Shown: piece by piece, positions 42,699-51,648 of the stretch | How positions within the stretch are numbered: the first letter of the stretch is position 1 | Layout of the letters: the number at the start of each line of letters is the position of its first letter | NCBI GenBank assembly: GCA_944324185.1 | Contig: CALUVI010000005.1 | Coordinates: 1-64,000, forward strand | Direction of reading: 5' to 3' | DNA from: Candidatus Gastranaerophilales bacterium | GTDB taxonomy: Bacteria > Cyanobacteriota > Vampirovibrionia > Gastranaerophilales > Gastranaerophilaceae | DNA: 64,000 nucleotides | The notes under the pieces: model-generated | What the model was told of the DNA's origin: nothing | What the model saw: the letters and a program-made list of their open reading frames with translations, nothing else | The model's database searches: none | Made by a program: the position numbers and the translations under genes

Positions 42699-44312
42699 AT
42701 GTGTGCATACAAATTATCAAATTTAATCAGGGCAAGATTCCCGCTTATTTATATTTCCTCATTTGAAGAGGACAGAGTGACTAAATATATTAAGTCTGTA
42801 GTTACAGATGTTAAACAGGTAAAATATGAGCGTGAAGTTTTTACCTGGACGCAAACTGACGGTTTGCACAATGAAACCGCGAATAAATCAATTTCTGATA
42901 CCACCGCCCCGTGCAAAATGCTTGAGTATATAAGAAAATACGACAAGGATGCGGTTTTTATTCTGTATGATTTTTATGTAAACTTCGGACCTAACAACAG
43001 AACACCTGATTATAATGTAATAAGAAAAATCAGAGATATTATTCCTGATTTAAAACTCGGCATGTTCAGAAAAACTATATTTTTTATCTCTCCTGAACTT
43101 CTCATACCGGAAGCTTTGCAAAAAGAGATTACAATATTTGATTTTCCGCTTCCGAATTTAGGAGAAATAAAAACAAAGTTTGACAGCATGCTCAGACAAA
43201 ATTCCGGAATAGAGGCAAATTTATCTGATGAAGATAAAGATAAATTATGCAAAGCCGCTCTCGGGCTTACCTTACAGGAAGCGGAAAGCGCGTTTGCTCT
43301 TGCAATGGTGAACGACGGAAAAATAGATATCAAAGACCTTCCTGTAATAATGGAAGAAAAAGTTCAGGTAATTAAGAAAACCGGAATACTTGAATTTATT
43401 CAGTCTGATTATTCACTGAAAGACATAGGCGGTTTGGATAATTTGAAGAGCTGGCTTTTGAAACGCAATAACTCGTGGTCGGAGAGTGCTAAAAAATACT
43501 GTATTCCAGCCCCTAAAGGCGTTCTTGTAACCGGAGTTCCGGGCTGCGGTAAGAGTTTGACAGCAAAAGCCATGAGCAAAATCTGGCAGCTTCCTCTTCT
43601 AAAACTCGATTTTGGAAAAGTTTTCTCAGGACTTGTCGGAAGCTCCGAGGAGAATATGAGAAGGGCGCTTAAGACAGCGGAAGCGGTTTCACCATCTATT
43701 TTATGGATAGATGAAATTGAAAAAGGCTTGAGCGGAGTCGGCTCTACCGGCGACAGCGGAGTCTCTTCAAGAATTTTCGGTCAGTTTTTAACCTGGATGC
43801 AGGAAAAAGAAGCGCCGGTTTTTGTTATTGCAACCGCAAACAACATAAGCAATCTTCCGCCGGAACTTTTGAGAAAAGGGCGTTTTGATGAGATATTCTT
43901 TGTTGACCTGCCGACTCTTGCTGAAAGAAAAGAAATCTTTAAACTTCACCTTGAAAAAAGGCTTAAGGATAAAGAGGTTGCAAGTGAGATTGCCGGAGTA
44001 AAAAATATTTGCACCCGGCTTGCAAAAATGACAGAAGGATTTATCGGCTCTGAAATAGAACAGGTTGTAATCTCCTCTCTATGCGACGCGTTTTTTGAAA
44101 ATCGTCCTCTTAAGTTTGAAGATTTAGAGAAAAATATTGCAAACACCGTTCCTCTTTCAACGACCCAGAGAGAACAAATACTTGCTCTTAGAGCGTGGGC
44201 AAATGTCAGAGCCGTCTCTGCTGCAAAAACTTCTGATATGAAACTGTACAAACGAGAGGATAACAAAGAAAACGTAGCAGCCTCAAGAGGCGGAAGAACT
44301 TTAGATTTTTAG
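42699..44312 (+). CDS. ycf46: AAA ATPase of the Ycf46 family
   Basis: A 537-residue ATPase. Residues 1-225 form the family-specific N-terminal region. The AAA core has Walker A GVPGCGKS (279-286), Walker B ILWIDEIE (334-341), sensor-1 IATANN (near 377-382) and [11 protein letters not shown] with the arginine finger region (391-401). Ycf46 is encoded in plastids of red algae and in cyanobacteria, where it has been linked to photosynthesis regulation. Here no photosynthesis genes exist, so its ancestral role must be broader. The gene is between the radical-SAM protein and Ycf35. Confidence 0.92.
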   Translation: MCAYKLSNLIRARFPLIYISSFEEDRVTKYIKSVVTDVKQVKYEREVFTWTQTDGLHNETANKSISDTTAPCKMLEYIRKYDKDAVFILYDFYVNFGPNNRTPDYNVIRKIRDIIPDLKLGMFRKTIFFISPELLIPEALQKEITIFDFPLPNLGEIKTKFDSMLRQNSGIEANLSDEDKDKLCKAALGLTLQEAESAFALAMVNDGKIDIKDLPVIMEEKVQVIKKTGILEFIQSDYSLKDIGGLDNLKSWLLKRNNSWSESAKKYCIPAPKGVLVTGVPGCGKSLTAKAMSKIWQLPLLKLDFGKVFSGLVGSSEENMRRALKTAEAVSPSILWIDEIEKGLSGVGSTGDSGVSSRIFGQFLTWMQEKEAPVFVIATANNISNLPPELLRKGRFDEIFFVDLPTLAERKEIFKLHLEKRLKDKEVASEIAGVKNICTRLAKMTEGFIGSEIEQVVISSLCDAFFENRPLKFEDLEKNIANTVPLSTTQREQILALRAWANVRAVSAAKTSDMKLYKREDNKENVAASRGGRTLDF

Positions 44313-44323
44313 GAGATTAAATT

Positions 44324-44845
44324 ATGTCATGCACTGTTTTAGCTCTGCCTTATGCTCTGGCGTGGATTGTCGGTAATCTGGTTATAGCCGGTGTCGCGGA
44401 GTCAAAAAATAAAATTGTTCAAAACGTGAAACAGTCGGAAACCATACCCTGTGATGAGGTACAGATAATATCAGAAAAACATTTTATTGAAAAAAGTTTT
44501 GAAACTCCGTTTATGGATAAGGCGCTCCTTATAAAAACAATAGAAGAGCACGGCGCAAACGGGATTAATGAGACTGACTTCGGACAAATAAAATGCTTTT
44601 GTGATCACTATGAACTGATTTTTGAGAGAACAAATGCTAATAATCCGTATTATGTCAGGATAAAAGCTCTTGATACTGATGATACGGAAAGTAAATTAAA
44701 TGATTTAAACAGCGAATACGCCGTTAATGTTCAGGAAGCAAGCTACAACAGTATTGTTTCAAAACTGGAAGAAAACAATTTAGAGATAGAAAATGAAGAA
44801 GTTTGTGATGATAATACAATTGTACTAACGGTAAATCTGGAGTAA
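44324..44845 (+). CDS. ycf35: DUF1257 (Ycf35) protein
   Basis: A 173-residue soluble protein. The central GANGINETDFGQIKCF region and C-terminal repeats of short strands (NVQEASYNSIVSKLEENNLE) match DUF1257, the family of plastid Ycf35. The N-terminal 25 residues are hydrophobic (LALPYALAWIVGNLVIAGVA) and may form a membrane anchor, which ordinary Ycf35 proteins lack as far as I recall. GGAG precedes the ATG. The pairing with Ycf46 and DUF2997 is the strongest evidence. Function is not known. Confidence 0.8.
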   Translation: MSCTVLALPYALAWIVGNLVIAGVAESKNKIVQNVKQSETIPCDEVQIISEKHFIEKSFETPFMDKALLIKTIEEHGANGINETDFGQIKCFCDHYELIFERTNANNPYYVRIKALDTDDTESKLNDLNSEYAVNVQEASYNSIVSKLEENNLEIENEEVCDDNTIVLTVNLE

Positions 44846-44849
44846 CAGT

Positions 44850-45059
44850 ATGTCAAAAAAGTTAAAAATAAGACTCCTTCCGAACGGAGAAATTCAGATG
44901 GAAACTATCGGAGTTAAGGGAAAAGAATGTCTGGATTATGTAAAGCTGCTGCAAAAGCTTGTTAATGCAAAGATTACCAAAACAGAACTTACGGATGAGT
45001 ATTACCAGACTGAAACCGAAGTTGCAAATGTCGAAAATGCCGAGATAAGGCTGGAATAG
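44850..45059 (+). CDS. DUF2997 protein
   Basis: A 69-residue protein (MSKKLKIRLLPNGEIQMETI...). The pattern of a short beta strand, the GxxGxxC motif (VKGKECLDYV) and a LTDEYY tail is that of DUF2997, which in cyanobacteria is usually encoded beside ycf35/ycf46. It starts 5 nt after the Ycf35 stop and closes the operon. No activity is known; the conserved Cys could bind a cofactor or form a thioester, but that is conjecture. Confidence 0.8.
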   Translation: MSKKLKIRLLPNGEIQMETIGVKGKECLDYVKLLQKLVNAKITKTELTDEYYQTETEVANVENAEIRLE

Positions 45060-45064
45060 TATTT

Positions 45065-45229
45065 TTACCGGGATAAAGCTCTGCCCGTTGGGCGCAGGTG
45101 TCTTTGCCGCAGTAAAGATTTTAATTATTACCTGCAATTGGGAAGTTAAGTTGCAATGTAAAATGCGTTCTCGATTTCCCTGAATTCAAATATACAAAAA
45201 AAGCCCGTACAATTTGTACGGACTTTTTC
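45065..45229 (+). ncRNA. Candidate structured RNA or 3' UTR element after the DUF2997 gene
   Basis: Nested pairings are visible: CTGCCC-GTT-GGGCgCAG (about 45081-45097), GCAGGT (45094-45099) with ACCTGC (45130-45135) enclosing TCTTT/AAAGA, and GGGAA (45140-45144) with TTCCC (45176-45180), before a terminator at 45202-45229. I could not match it to a known RNA family. Some of these helices are mutually exclusive, which would suit a switching element. Confidence 0.35.
45202..45229. terminator. Terminator of the Ycf46 operon
   Basis: AGCCCGTACAA pairs with TTTGTACGGACT across a short loop and is followed by TTTTT on the plus strand. A run of A before it makes it usable from the minus strand too, where the truncated gene at 45241 ends. 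Confidence 0.75.
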
Positions 45230-45240
45230 TCTGTTATTTC

Positions 45241-45903
45241 TTATTTTTCCTCATTTTTAGCTTTTACGGTTGTCACTCCCGGTTTAAGATGGTGAGTAGT
45301 ACAATATGGTTCAGTTTCATGCCACTCTTTAATGTAATCCGCATAATCACCTGTTTTAAATGTTACGGCAGAATTATCGCTTACTCCAGCCGTATCAACA
45401 GCTCCATCGCGTCCGATAATAGTTACATTAGAATCGCCATGGAAATCAAAACCACGATATTCGCTGCTGTTGTCTCCGAGAATTGTTAATGTACCCTTTA
45501 CATTCTCCATTTGTAGATTATGTGCTTCTGCTCGATATATTCTAATTTTATGAGGTTCGAAATTTTTATCAATAGGCATTGAAAGCTCATACTCAGGGGC
45601 TTTTAATACCAGATAAGTTTTACCGTTAACTGTTTTTACTTCACAGTCGTTAATACTAGTTCTTTCAATCTGGCTATAATCTATACCGTAAAAAGTAAGC
45701 GTTTGTCTAAATTTCTTATATTGTGCCGATTTTTTTGAATACTCTGCCTTTGCTTCTTCTATATTAACTGTCTTTATTGGTGCTGAACCCTTAGTTTCTC
45801 TATCGTATAATCTGATCTCTCCCTTATTAGTATCGTTAGTAATTGATGTACCATTAAAGTCAAGTGCTTCACCATAGCTATAATTTTGTTTATGGTGAAT
45901 TAT
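45241..45903 (-). pseudogene. 5'-truncated gene for a beta-rich protein
   Basis: The minus strand is open for 221 codons, from just after a TAG (45904-45906) to a TAA at 45241, but contains no ATG, GTG or TTG near the beginning. The first ATG is at 45579, more than 100 codons in, and has no ribosome site. The frame reads YSYGEALDFNGTSITNDTNK, later KTYLVLKAPEYELSMPIDKN and TLTILGDNSSEYRGFDFHGD. This is strand-rich and acidic, like a surface or adhesin-type C-terminal domain. I take it as a gene that lost its N-terminus. No family is assigned. Confidence 0.55.
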
Positions 45904-46008
45904 CTAAAGCCGCGGGAAATGCTGGTAGATGAGATTATTGAAAAAGTAAAATCTATAAAAGACAGGGAAAAAATAGAAATTATTTATAAAATCATAAAGT
46001 CATTTTAG
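45892..46008 (+). CDS. 38-codon fragment or small protein
   Basis: It reads MVNYLKPREMLVDEIIEKVK, then a charged helix ending KIIKSF. No ribosome site is evident. It begins exactly where the truncated minus-strand gene ends, so it may be the 3' remnant of another gene at a rearrangement junction. A helical antitoxin-like or chaperone-adaptor-like tail is possible but unsupported. Confidence 0.3.
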   Translation: MVNYLKPREMLVDEIIEKVKSIKDREKIEIIYKIIKSF

Positions 46009-46323
46009 TTTGGCAGTCTGGATGATTGCTATTCAGTCTGTTTTAGTGTTTTATATGCCTTGAAATATATTTCTTGTATCCAAATGTTATTGTCAGACAA
46101 TTCATGAGCTGCATTTTTTGTGGAGCAATCTCCACACTACTTTTTTTAATATTTTAGTTACGTGTTACTCTTTACACTTCATTCTTCACTCTTTAAATTT
46201 CCCTTTCGAAGGACAACAAGCCTAAAGTCTGACATCTCAACCGGAATTCATTTACCCTCCCCCTCTTTATTCCTTTTTTTCTTTGTGTAATAATATTCGG
46301 GTAAAAAAAGGAAGGATAAAATT
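46009..46323. repeat. Gap with a variant hairpin repeat
   Basis: This gap has no gene. GTGGAGCAATCTCCAC (46120-46135) is a variant of the dispersed hairpin with one changed loop-adjacent base. TTACTC/CTTCACTC-type repeats (about 46160-46195) and an ATTTACCCTCCCCC tract (about 46248-46261) follow. A purine-rich leader with GGAAGGA precedes gltX. Confidence 0.7.
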
Positions 46324-47802
46324 ATGTCAGAAGTAAGAGTAAGAATTGCACCGTCACCGAGCGGCAATCTTCACATCGGAACGGCAAGAACAGCTTTATT
46401 TAATTATTTATTTGCAAAGAAGAATAACGGAAAATTTATTTTAAGAATAGAAGATACTGATGCTGAAAGAACGAGTCAGGAATATGTTGATAATATTTTT
46501 GACAGCTTGAAAGCGTTAGGCTTAAACTGGGATGAAGGTCCTGATGTAGGCGGAGAATACGGTCCTTATACTCAGTCTCAGAGGTTTGATATTTATCCAA
46601 AATATATTCAAAAACTTCTTGATGAAGGTTTTGCTTATGAATGCTTCTGCACGCCGGAAGAGTTGGAAGCTGAAAAAGAAGAAGCATCCAGAAACAAAAA
46701 AGCTTATGTTTATTCTAAAAAATGCGAAAATTTAACAGAAGAAGAAAAAGCAAAACTAAGAGCAGAGGGAAGAAAGCCTGCAATCAGATTTAATGTCGCA
46801 AAAGCACAAAAAGCTTTCCACGATTCTTCAATTCTTGAATTTGACGACCTTGTTAAAGGCAAGCTTCACATGGATACAAACTTAATCGGGGATTTTGTTA
46901 TTATGAAATCTAACGGAACTCCGACTTACAATTATGCAGTTGTAATCGATGATGCCCTGATGAAGATTTCACACGTTATAAGAGGTGAAGATCATATTTC
47001 TAATACTTATAAACAGATTCTTATTTTTGAAGCTTTAGGTTTTGAAGTTCCACGTTTCGGACATTTAGGTATGATTCTTGCGCCTGACAGAAGCAAACTT
47101 TCAAAGAGACACGGCGCAACGGCGGTTTCAGACTTTGTAGAACAGGGTTATTTGACAGAGGCTCTTGTAAACTTTGTAGCGCTTCTCGGCTGGTCTCCGT
47201 CTGACGGGCAGGAAATCAAGACTATTGACGAGATTGCAGCAGATTTTAGAATTAATGAAATTTCTTCGTCTAACTCAATATTTGAATACGATAAATTGAA
47301 ATGGATGAACAGCCATTATATCAAAATGCTTCCGAAAGATGTTTTGAGAGAAAAGCTTAAAAAGTATTTAACAAAATATGATTTAAGCGAACTTACGGAA
47401 GAACAGTATAACAGAATGATTGATATAACTTATGAACCGTTAACATTATTATCTGATATAACTGATGCGGTTGCTTATTTCTTCGGCGGTGACAAGGTTG
47501 AAATTGATGAAAAAGCTCAGGCAGAATTGGAAACGGATTTGTCTCAGGATGTTTTGAAATCCTTTGTTGAACAGGCTGAAGGCTGGGAATGGACAGAAGA
47601 AAATCTTCACGAAAAATTGGAAGTTTTCAGAGGTAAATTCAAAGAAGAAAAAGGCTACAAGCCTAAATTTACAATGTGGGCAATCCGTGCTGCTGTAACC
47701 GGAAGATTATGCGGGGCTGATATGGTTGTAACTCTTGCTATAATAGGTAAAGAAAATTCGCTTAAGAGAGCAAAAGCCGCTATTAAGACTGCAATGGTTT
47801 AA
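46324..47802 (+). CDS. gltX: Glutamate-tRNA ligase
   Basis: A 492-residue class I aminoacyl-tRNA synthetase that charges tRNA(Glu), and possibly tRNA(Gln) with later amidation. HIGT (17-20) within APSPSGNLHIGTARTAL and KLSKRHG (near 258-264) are the two catalytic signatures. RIEDTDAERTS and GEDHISNTYKQ are also standard. The zinc-binding insert seems degenerate: only Cys residues in ECFCTPEEL and KKCEN are left. GGAAGGA precedes the ATG, and an intrinsic terminator closes the gene. Confidence 0.96.
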   Translation: MSEVRVRIAPSPSGNLHIGTARTALFNYLFAKKNNGKFILRIEDTDAERTSQEYVDNIFDSLKALGLNWDEGPDVGGEYGPYTQSQRFDIYPKYIQKLLDEGFAYECFCTPEELEAEKEEASRNKKAYVYSKKCENLTEEEKAKLRAEGRKPAIRFNVAKAQKAFHDSSILEFDDLVKGKLHMDTNLIGDFVIMKSNGTPTYNYAVVIDDALMKISHVIRGEDHISNTYKQILIFEALGFEVPRFGHLGMILAPDRSKLSKRHGATAVSDFVEQGYLTEALVNFVALLGWSPSDGQEIKTIDEIAADFRINEISSSNSIFEYDKLKWMNSHYIKMLPKDVLREKLKKYLTKYDLSELTEEQYNRMIDITYEPLTLLSDITDAVAYFFGGDKVEIDEKAQAELETDLSQDVLKSFVEQAEGWEWTEENLHEKLEVFRGKFKEEKGYKPKFTMWAIRAAVTGRLCGADMVVTLAIIGKENSLKRAKAAIKTAMV

Positions 47803-47822
47803 TTTTTAAACAGCAATAATAG

Positions 47823-47859
47823 AAAAAAGAGGCAAGTTTTTTGTTTGCCTCTTTTTTTA
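47823..47859 (+). terminator. Intrinsic terminator of gltX
   Basis: AAAAAAGAGGCAA (47823-47835) pairs with TTGCCTCTTTTTT (47845 onward), with a T-rich loop and a final T-run. It is well formed on the plus strand. Confidence 0.88.
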
Positions 47860-47891
47860 TGTATAATTATATAAGGTAAGAGGATAAAAAT

Positions 47892-49244
47892 TTGTTCAAC
47901 TATCGTTTTATAAGAAGAGTATTTTTAATATTGCTGATGCTTGCAGCTGTAACAATACAGTCATACGGGTTTGAAATATATTACCCGAAGGAAAAGAAAT
48001 CCGAAACGACTTATGATTATGGTTTATTTATCGGAAAAGCCAGAAATACAGAGTTGATTTCAATTAATAATATAAATATACATACCGCGTCAAACGGCGC
48101 CTTTGCTCATTCTGTTAAACTTAAAGACGGAGAAAACAGAATTGTAATCCGCTCAAACTACAGCACAAAAGTGTACAATGTTTACAAGAAGAAGCCTGCA
48201 ATTAAAGCAGCCGCAGAGATTAAGGAATTGGAAAAACGCACTCTTCTTGTAAAATCTGATAATACTCCTTTGAGGAGGGCGCCTGAGGATATCGGATATA
48301 ATATTGTATCGTATCTGTTTAAAGATACAAGAATTGTTGTTAACGGAGAAAAAGGCATCTATTACAGAGTTTTTCTCTCTAAAGACAAAACTGCCTGGAT
48401 ATTAAAAAGTGATGTGGACGAAAATTCCTGTCCTGATACAGAGCCGGCAAGTTTTGTGAATATGGACAGTGAAAGGTTCAAAAATGCAAATGTTCAGACA
48501 ATAACTTTTACGAAAAATCTTCCTTATACAGTAGAGGACGGGGAAAAAGAAATTTTGTTCAGAGTGTATAATCCTGAACTTTCAGACAATTCTGTTTATA
48601 CTTTAAATATTTTAAAACCGAAAAAGTATTTTTATAATGTAACATTAAACGATGGTTTTTATACATTTAAAGTCAGCGAAGTTCCTAAGACATTTGAGGG
48701 CTGTACCATTGTTGTGGATGCAGGACACGGAGGCGAGCAGGACGGGGCTGCCGGGTGCCTCGGGGATAAAGAAAAAGACATTAACCTGAAAATAGCGCTT
48801 GAACTCCAGCAGCTCTTGAAGCAAAGAGGAGCTAATGTCGTTATGACGCGGGAATGCGACGGAACAATTACGCTTAAAGACCGGATAAGACTGGCAAAAG
48901 CCCGTGAAGCAAATATATATTTAAGTATTCACATGAATTCAATCGGAAATGTTGCTTTTAGCGGCATAAAACACCGCGGAACCGGCGTATATTACTTTAA
49001 CAGAAACTCAAGAGAATTAGCGGAAATTCTTGAAAAAACTATTTCAAAATCTGCAGGTACCAGAAGAGATGGCGTGAAGTCCAGAAGTTTTGCGGTAATC
49101 AGACCTGCAAATTATGTCGGCGTTCTTATAGAAACCGCTTTTATGATAAATCCTTCCGATACTTTGCTCTACCGCTCGCCTGAATTTGCTAAAAATGTTG
49201 CGGAAGGAATCGTTACAGGTCTGGAAGAATTTATTTGTGAATAA
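47892..49244 (+). CDS. N-acetylmuramoyl-L-alanine amidase (Amidase_3)
   Basis: A 450-residue exported cell-wall hydrolase that cuts the lactyl-peptide bond of peptidoglycan. A TTG start behind AAGAGG gives a signal peptide (residues 1-27). The middle (about 110-180) resembles an SH3-like wall-binding domain. The catalytic domain starts near 270: VVDAGHGGEQDGA (zinc His and neighbours), the conserved GDKEKDINL Glu, SIHMNS (second zinc His) and ETAFM with the catalytic Glu. No activator genes of the EnvC/NlpD type lie nearby. Role in division or wall recycling is likely. Confidence 0.92.
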   Translation: MFNYRFIRRVFLILLMLAAVTIQSYGFEIYYPKEKKSETTYDYGLFIGKARNTELISINNINIHTASNGAFAHSVKLKDGENRIVIRSNYSTKVYNVYKKKPAIKAAAEIKELEKRTLLVKSDNTPLRRAPEDIGYNIVSYLFKDTRIVVNGEKGIYYRVFLSKDKTAWILKSDVDENSCPDTEPASFVNMDSERFKNANVQTITFTKNLPYTVEDGEKEILFRVYNPELSDNSVYTLNILKPKKYFYNVTLNDGFYTFKVSEVPKTFEGCTIVVDAGHGGEQDGAAGCLGDKEKDINLKIALELQQLLKQRGANVVMTRECDGTITLKDRIRLAKAREANIYLSIHMNSIGNVAFSGIKHRGTGVYYFNRNSRELAEILEKTISKSAGTRRDGVKSRSFAVIRPANYVGVLIETAFMINPSDTLLYRSPEFAKNVAEGIVTGLEEFICE

Positions 49245-49767
49245 ACTATAACTCTTGTCATTGGGGGGGGGGTAAATATATTTTGGCTGGTAAGTTGGAA
49301 CTGCTAGCTTGACGTCATTGCGAGAAAATCTTTGATTTTCGTAGCAATCCATTTAGTTTTCGTTGGGTTTCACCCAACCTACATTTTATAACGCGTATTG
49401 CGCCGCGAGCGTGTTATGCGTCAGCATAACAATAGCGAGCGAGAACCTGCAGGCTATGCCTGCAACAACCATTCAGACAACGCTCGAAAGAGCGTAGAAA
49501 ACAATTGCGTTTTTTCTCTTTCTTTTGGTCCTTTTCGGGGTAAATTTATTTAGTCTGTAGGCACCACTACAAATTTGAAAGTTTCATAAAACTTTGTTTC
49601 GTAAATAAAGAGAAAGAAAAGGACAATTATGAAAAATAAAGATAAGAATAAGAAATTATTATCAGGGTAGTAGTGTGGAGCTTGCTCCACAACCATTGTG
49701 TAATCCGTCAACTCTCAAGACTTGTTTTATTTATACATTTTTAAAATTTTAGTGTTAAAATGTTGAT
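49245..49767. repeat. Composite intergenic repeat island G
   Basis: Elements seen: a run of ten G leading into GGGGTAAAT (49269-49277), an inverted GACGTCATTGCGAG...GTAGCAATCCAT module (about 49312-49352), GTTGGGTTTCACCCAAC (about 49363-49379), several short hairpins (TTATGC/GCATAA, GCAGGC/GCCTGC, CGCTC/GAGCG) between 49428 and 49498, another GGGGTAAAT (49537-49545), and GTGGAGCTTGCTCCAC (49675-49690). No gene is visible. Confidence 0.8.
49756..49761 (+). promoter_or_regulatory. -10 box directly before dnaG (likely leaderless)
   Basis: TAAAAT ends 6 nt before the dnaG ATG, and GTTGAT between them has no ribosome site. Start-proximal initiation would give a leaderless dnaG-rpoD mRNA. Confidence 0.4.
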
Positions 49768-51648
49768 ATGGCAAACTCGTTTGAAGAAGTTATTTCTCAG
49801 ATAAAAGACCGGCTGGATATAGTAGACGTTGTTTCACAATATGTGGTTTTGAAAAAGAGCGGAGCGAATTACTGGGGGTTGTGTCCGTTTCATAACGACA
49901 AAAAACCTTCCATGTCAGTAAGCCCATCCCGCGGTATTTTTAAGTGCTTTTCTTGCGGAGAAGGCGGAGATGCTTTAAGTTTTCTTGTGAAAATCCAGAA
50001 TCGGGAGTATAAAGATGTTATACTTGAACTTGCCGAAAAATACGGAATCGAGCTTCCAAAAAAATATACCCCGTCATCGGAAACTAAAGATTTAAAAAAA
50101 GATATGATAAAAGCCTGCACAAAGGCTGCAAAGTTTTATCACACACAGTTAAGAAGTGCTGATGATGCAAATAAAGCAATGACAGCTCTTAGAGCACGAA
50201 ACGTCGATGACAGTGTGATAGACAGATTTACTTTGGGCTGGGCGCCTAATAAGTATGATGTTTTGTATAAAGAATTGAAAAAAGAGTTTAAGGATGATGT
50301 TCTGGAAAAAGCCGGCTTGATTCTTAAATCCAATTCTGGCGGATGGATTGACCGGTTCAGAAACAGAATAATTATTCCTATTCAAAACGAAAACGGAGAG
50401 TATGTCGCGTTCGGCGCGCGCGCGGTTGACGAAGGTCAGAATCCTAAATATTTGAACTCTTCTGACTCTTTGATTTATAACAAAAGCAAACTTCTTTTCG
50501 GGCTTTATACCGCGCAAGAAGCTATAAAAAACGAGGACGGAGTCCTTATTATGGAAGGGTATTTTGATGTAATCTCGGCTCAGGCACATGGCGTGGAAAA
50601 TGCTGTAGCTTCCTGCGGAACCGCTTTAACAGCTGAGCATGTAAAACTCCTTTCAAGGTATACAAAATCAAGAAGGATTTATCTCTCGTTTGATACGGAT
50701 AATGCCGGAATTAATGCTACAAAAAAAGGAAGTGCGGTTATAAAAGAAACTCTGGCGGCACTAGGAGATGTAAAACAATTTGATGAAAGTCATATTTCAT
50801 CTGCCGCTGATAATAAATACGCCTGTGAAATCCGTGTAGTTTCACCTCCTCAGGGAAAAGACCCGGATGAATTTATAAGAACAACCGGAGGTGAGGCGTT
50901 CAAAGAATTTATTAAAAATGCCCCGCTTCTTATAGATTTTCTTCTAAATAATATTTTGAAAGAAAAAAATTCCGCAAGAACTCCTCAGGAAAAAGCGGTT
51001 CTTGTTGAACAGATAATAGAAATTTTAAAAGATGTTAATAATAAAATTATTCAATCTGAATATGTAAAGATGGTTTCATCAATTTTAAATGTTGACGAAA
51101 ATGCCATGCTGAAAGAACTTCAGCGGCATGAAAATTTGAATCAATATATAGAGCGCCAGAACTTTAATAAAAAAGTTGTAACAAATTCTTCACAATTTGA
51201 AATAAAAGCGCAAAAAAATTTATTGAGCGTTTTTCTAGCAAGTGGCAATGTTCTAAGTTACCAACAGCTAAATGAACTATTACCCGAAAATATCATTCAA
51301 GATGAATCGTTAATAATTGTAAAAAATACAATTGACAAATTGTCGTGTACAATAAATAATGTTAAGGAATTGGTAAAAAGTTTGTATACAGAATTCATTG
51401 AGGATGATAATTTGACCCATATATTAACCGATATAGTCGAACTCTCGGAGTCATTTAACGGACTCGAACCGGATGAGTTTAAACGGGCTGTAGAGGAAAA
51501 TGTTGCAAGACTTAAAAGATGTTATCAGGAAAAAGAAGCCGAAATAATTCGCCGGCAGTACAAGCAGGTGAATGATAATGATATTGAAGCATTAAAGCTT
51601 CAAATGCAGCTTAGAGATAAGATAAAATTAAGGACTGGAGATAAATAA
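49768..51648 (+). CDS. dnaG: DNA primase
   Basis: A 626-residue primase that makes RNA primers for replication. The N-terminal CHC2 zinc finger uses Cys39, His42, Cys60 and Cys63 ([26 protein letters not shown]). The central RNA-polymerase/TOPRIM domain has [27 protein letters not shown] (acidic site) and [11 protein letters not shown]. The C-terminal 150 residues should bind the DnaB helicase. rpoD follows with overlapping stop and start, the conserved core of the bacterial macromolecular-synthesis operon; rpsU is not in front. Confidence 0.96.
   Translation: MANSFEEVISQIKDRLDIVDVVSQYVVLKKSGANYWGLCPFHNDKKPSMSVSPSRGIFKCFSCGEGGDALSFLVKIQNREYKDVILELAEKYGIELPKKYTPSSETKDLKKDMIKACTKAAKFYHTQLRSADDANKAMTALRARNVDDSVIDRFTLGWAPNKYDVLYKELKKEFKDDVLEKAGLILKSNSGGWIDRFRNRIIIPIQNENGEYVAFGARAVDEGQNPKYLNSSDSLIYNKSKLLFGLYTAQEAIKNEDGVLIMEGYFDVISAQAHGVENAVASCGTALTAEHVKLLSRYTKSRRIYLSFDTDNAGINATKKGSAVIKETLAALGDVKQFDESHISSAADNKYACEIRVVSPPQGKDPDEFIRTTGGEAFKEFIKNAPLLIDFLLNNILKEKNSARTPQEKAVLVEQIIEILKDVNNKIIQSEYVKMVSSILNVDENAMLKELQRHENLNQYIERQNFNKKVVTNSSQFEIKAQKNLLSVFLASGNVLSYQQLNELLPENIIQDESLIIVKNTIDKLSCTINNVKELVKSLYTEFIEDDNLTHILTDIVELSESFNGLEPDEFKRAVEENVARLKRCYQEKEAEIIRRQYKQVNDNDIEALKLQMQLRDKIKLRTGDK

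Noticed and set aside
45550-45565. GGTTCGAA suggestive of a tRNA T-arm
   Set aside because: No acceptor, anticodon or D-arm pairings can be made around it, and it lies in the truncated gene. No tRNA was found anywhere in the window.
45241-45579. 112-codon gene starting at 45579
   Set aside because: The same frame stays open and protein-like for more than 100 codons upstream of that ATG, which has no ribosome site; I treat the whole as a truncated gene.
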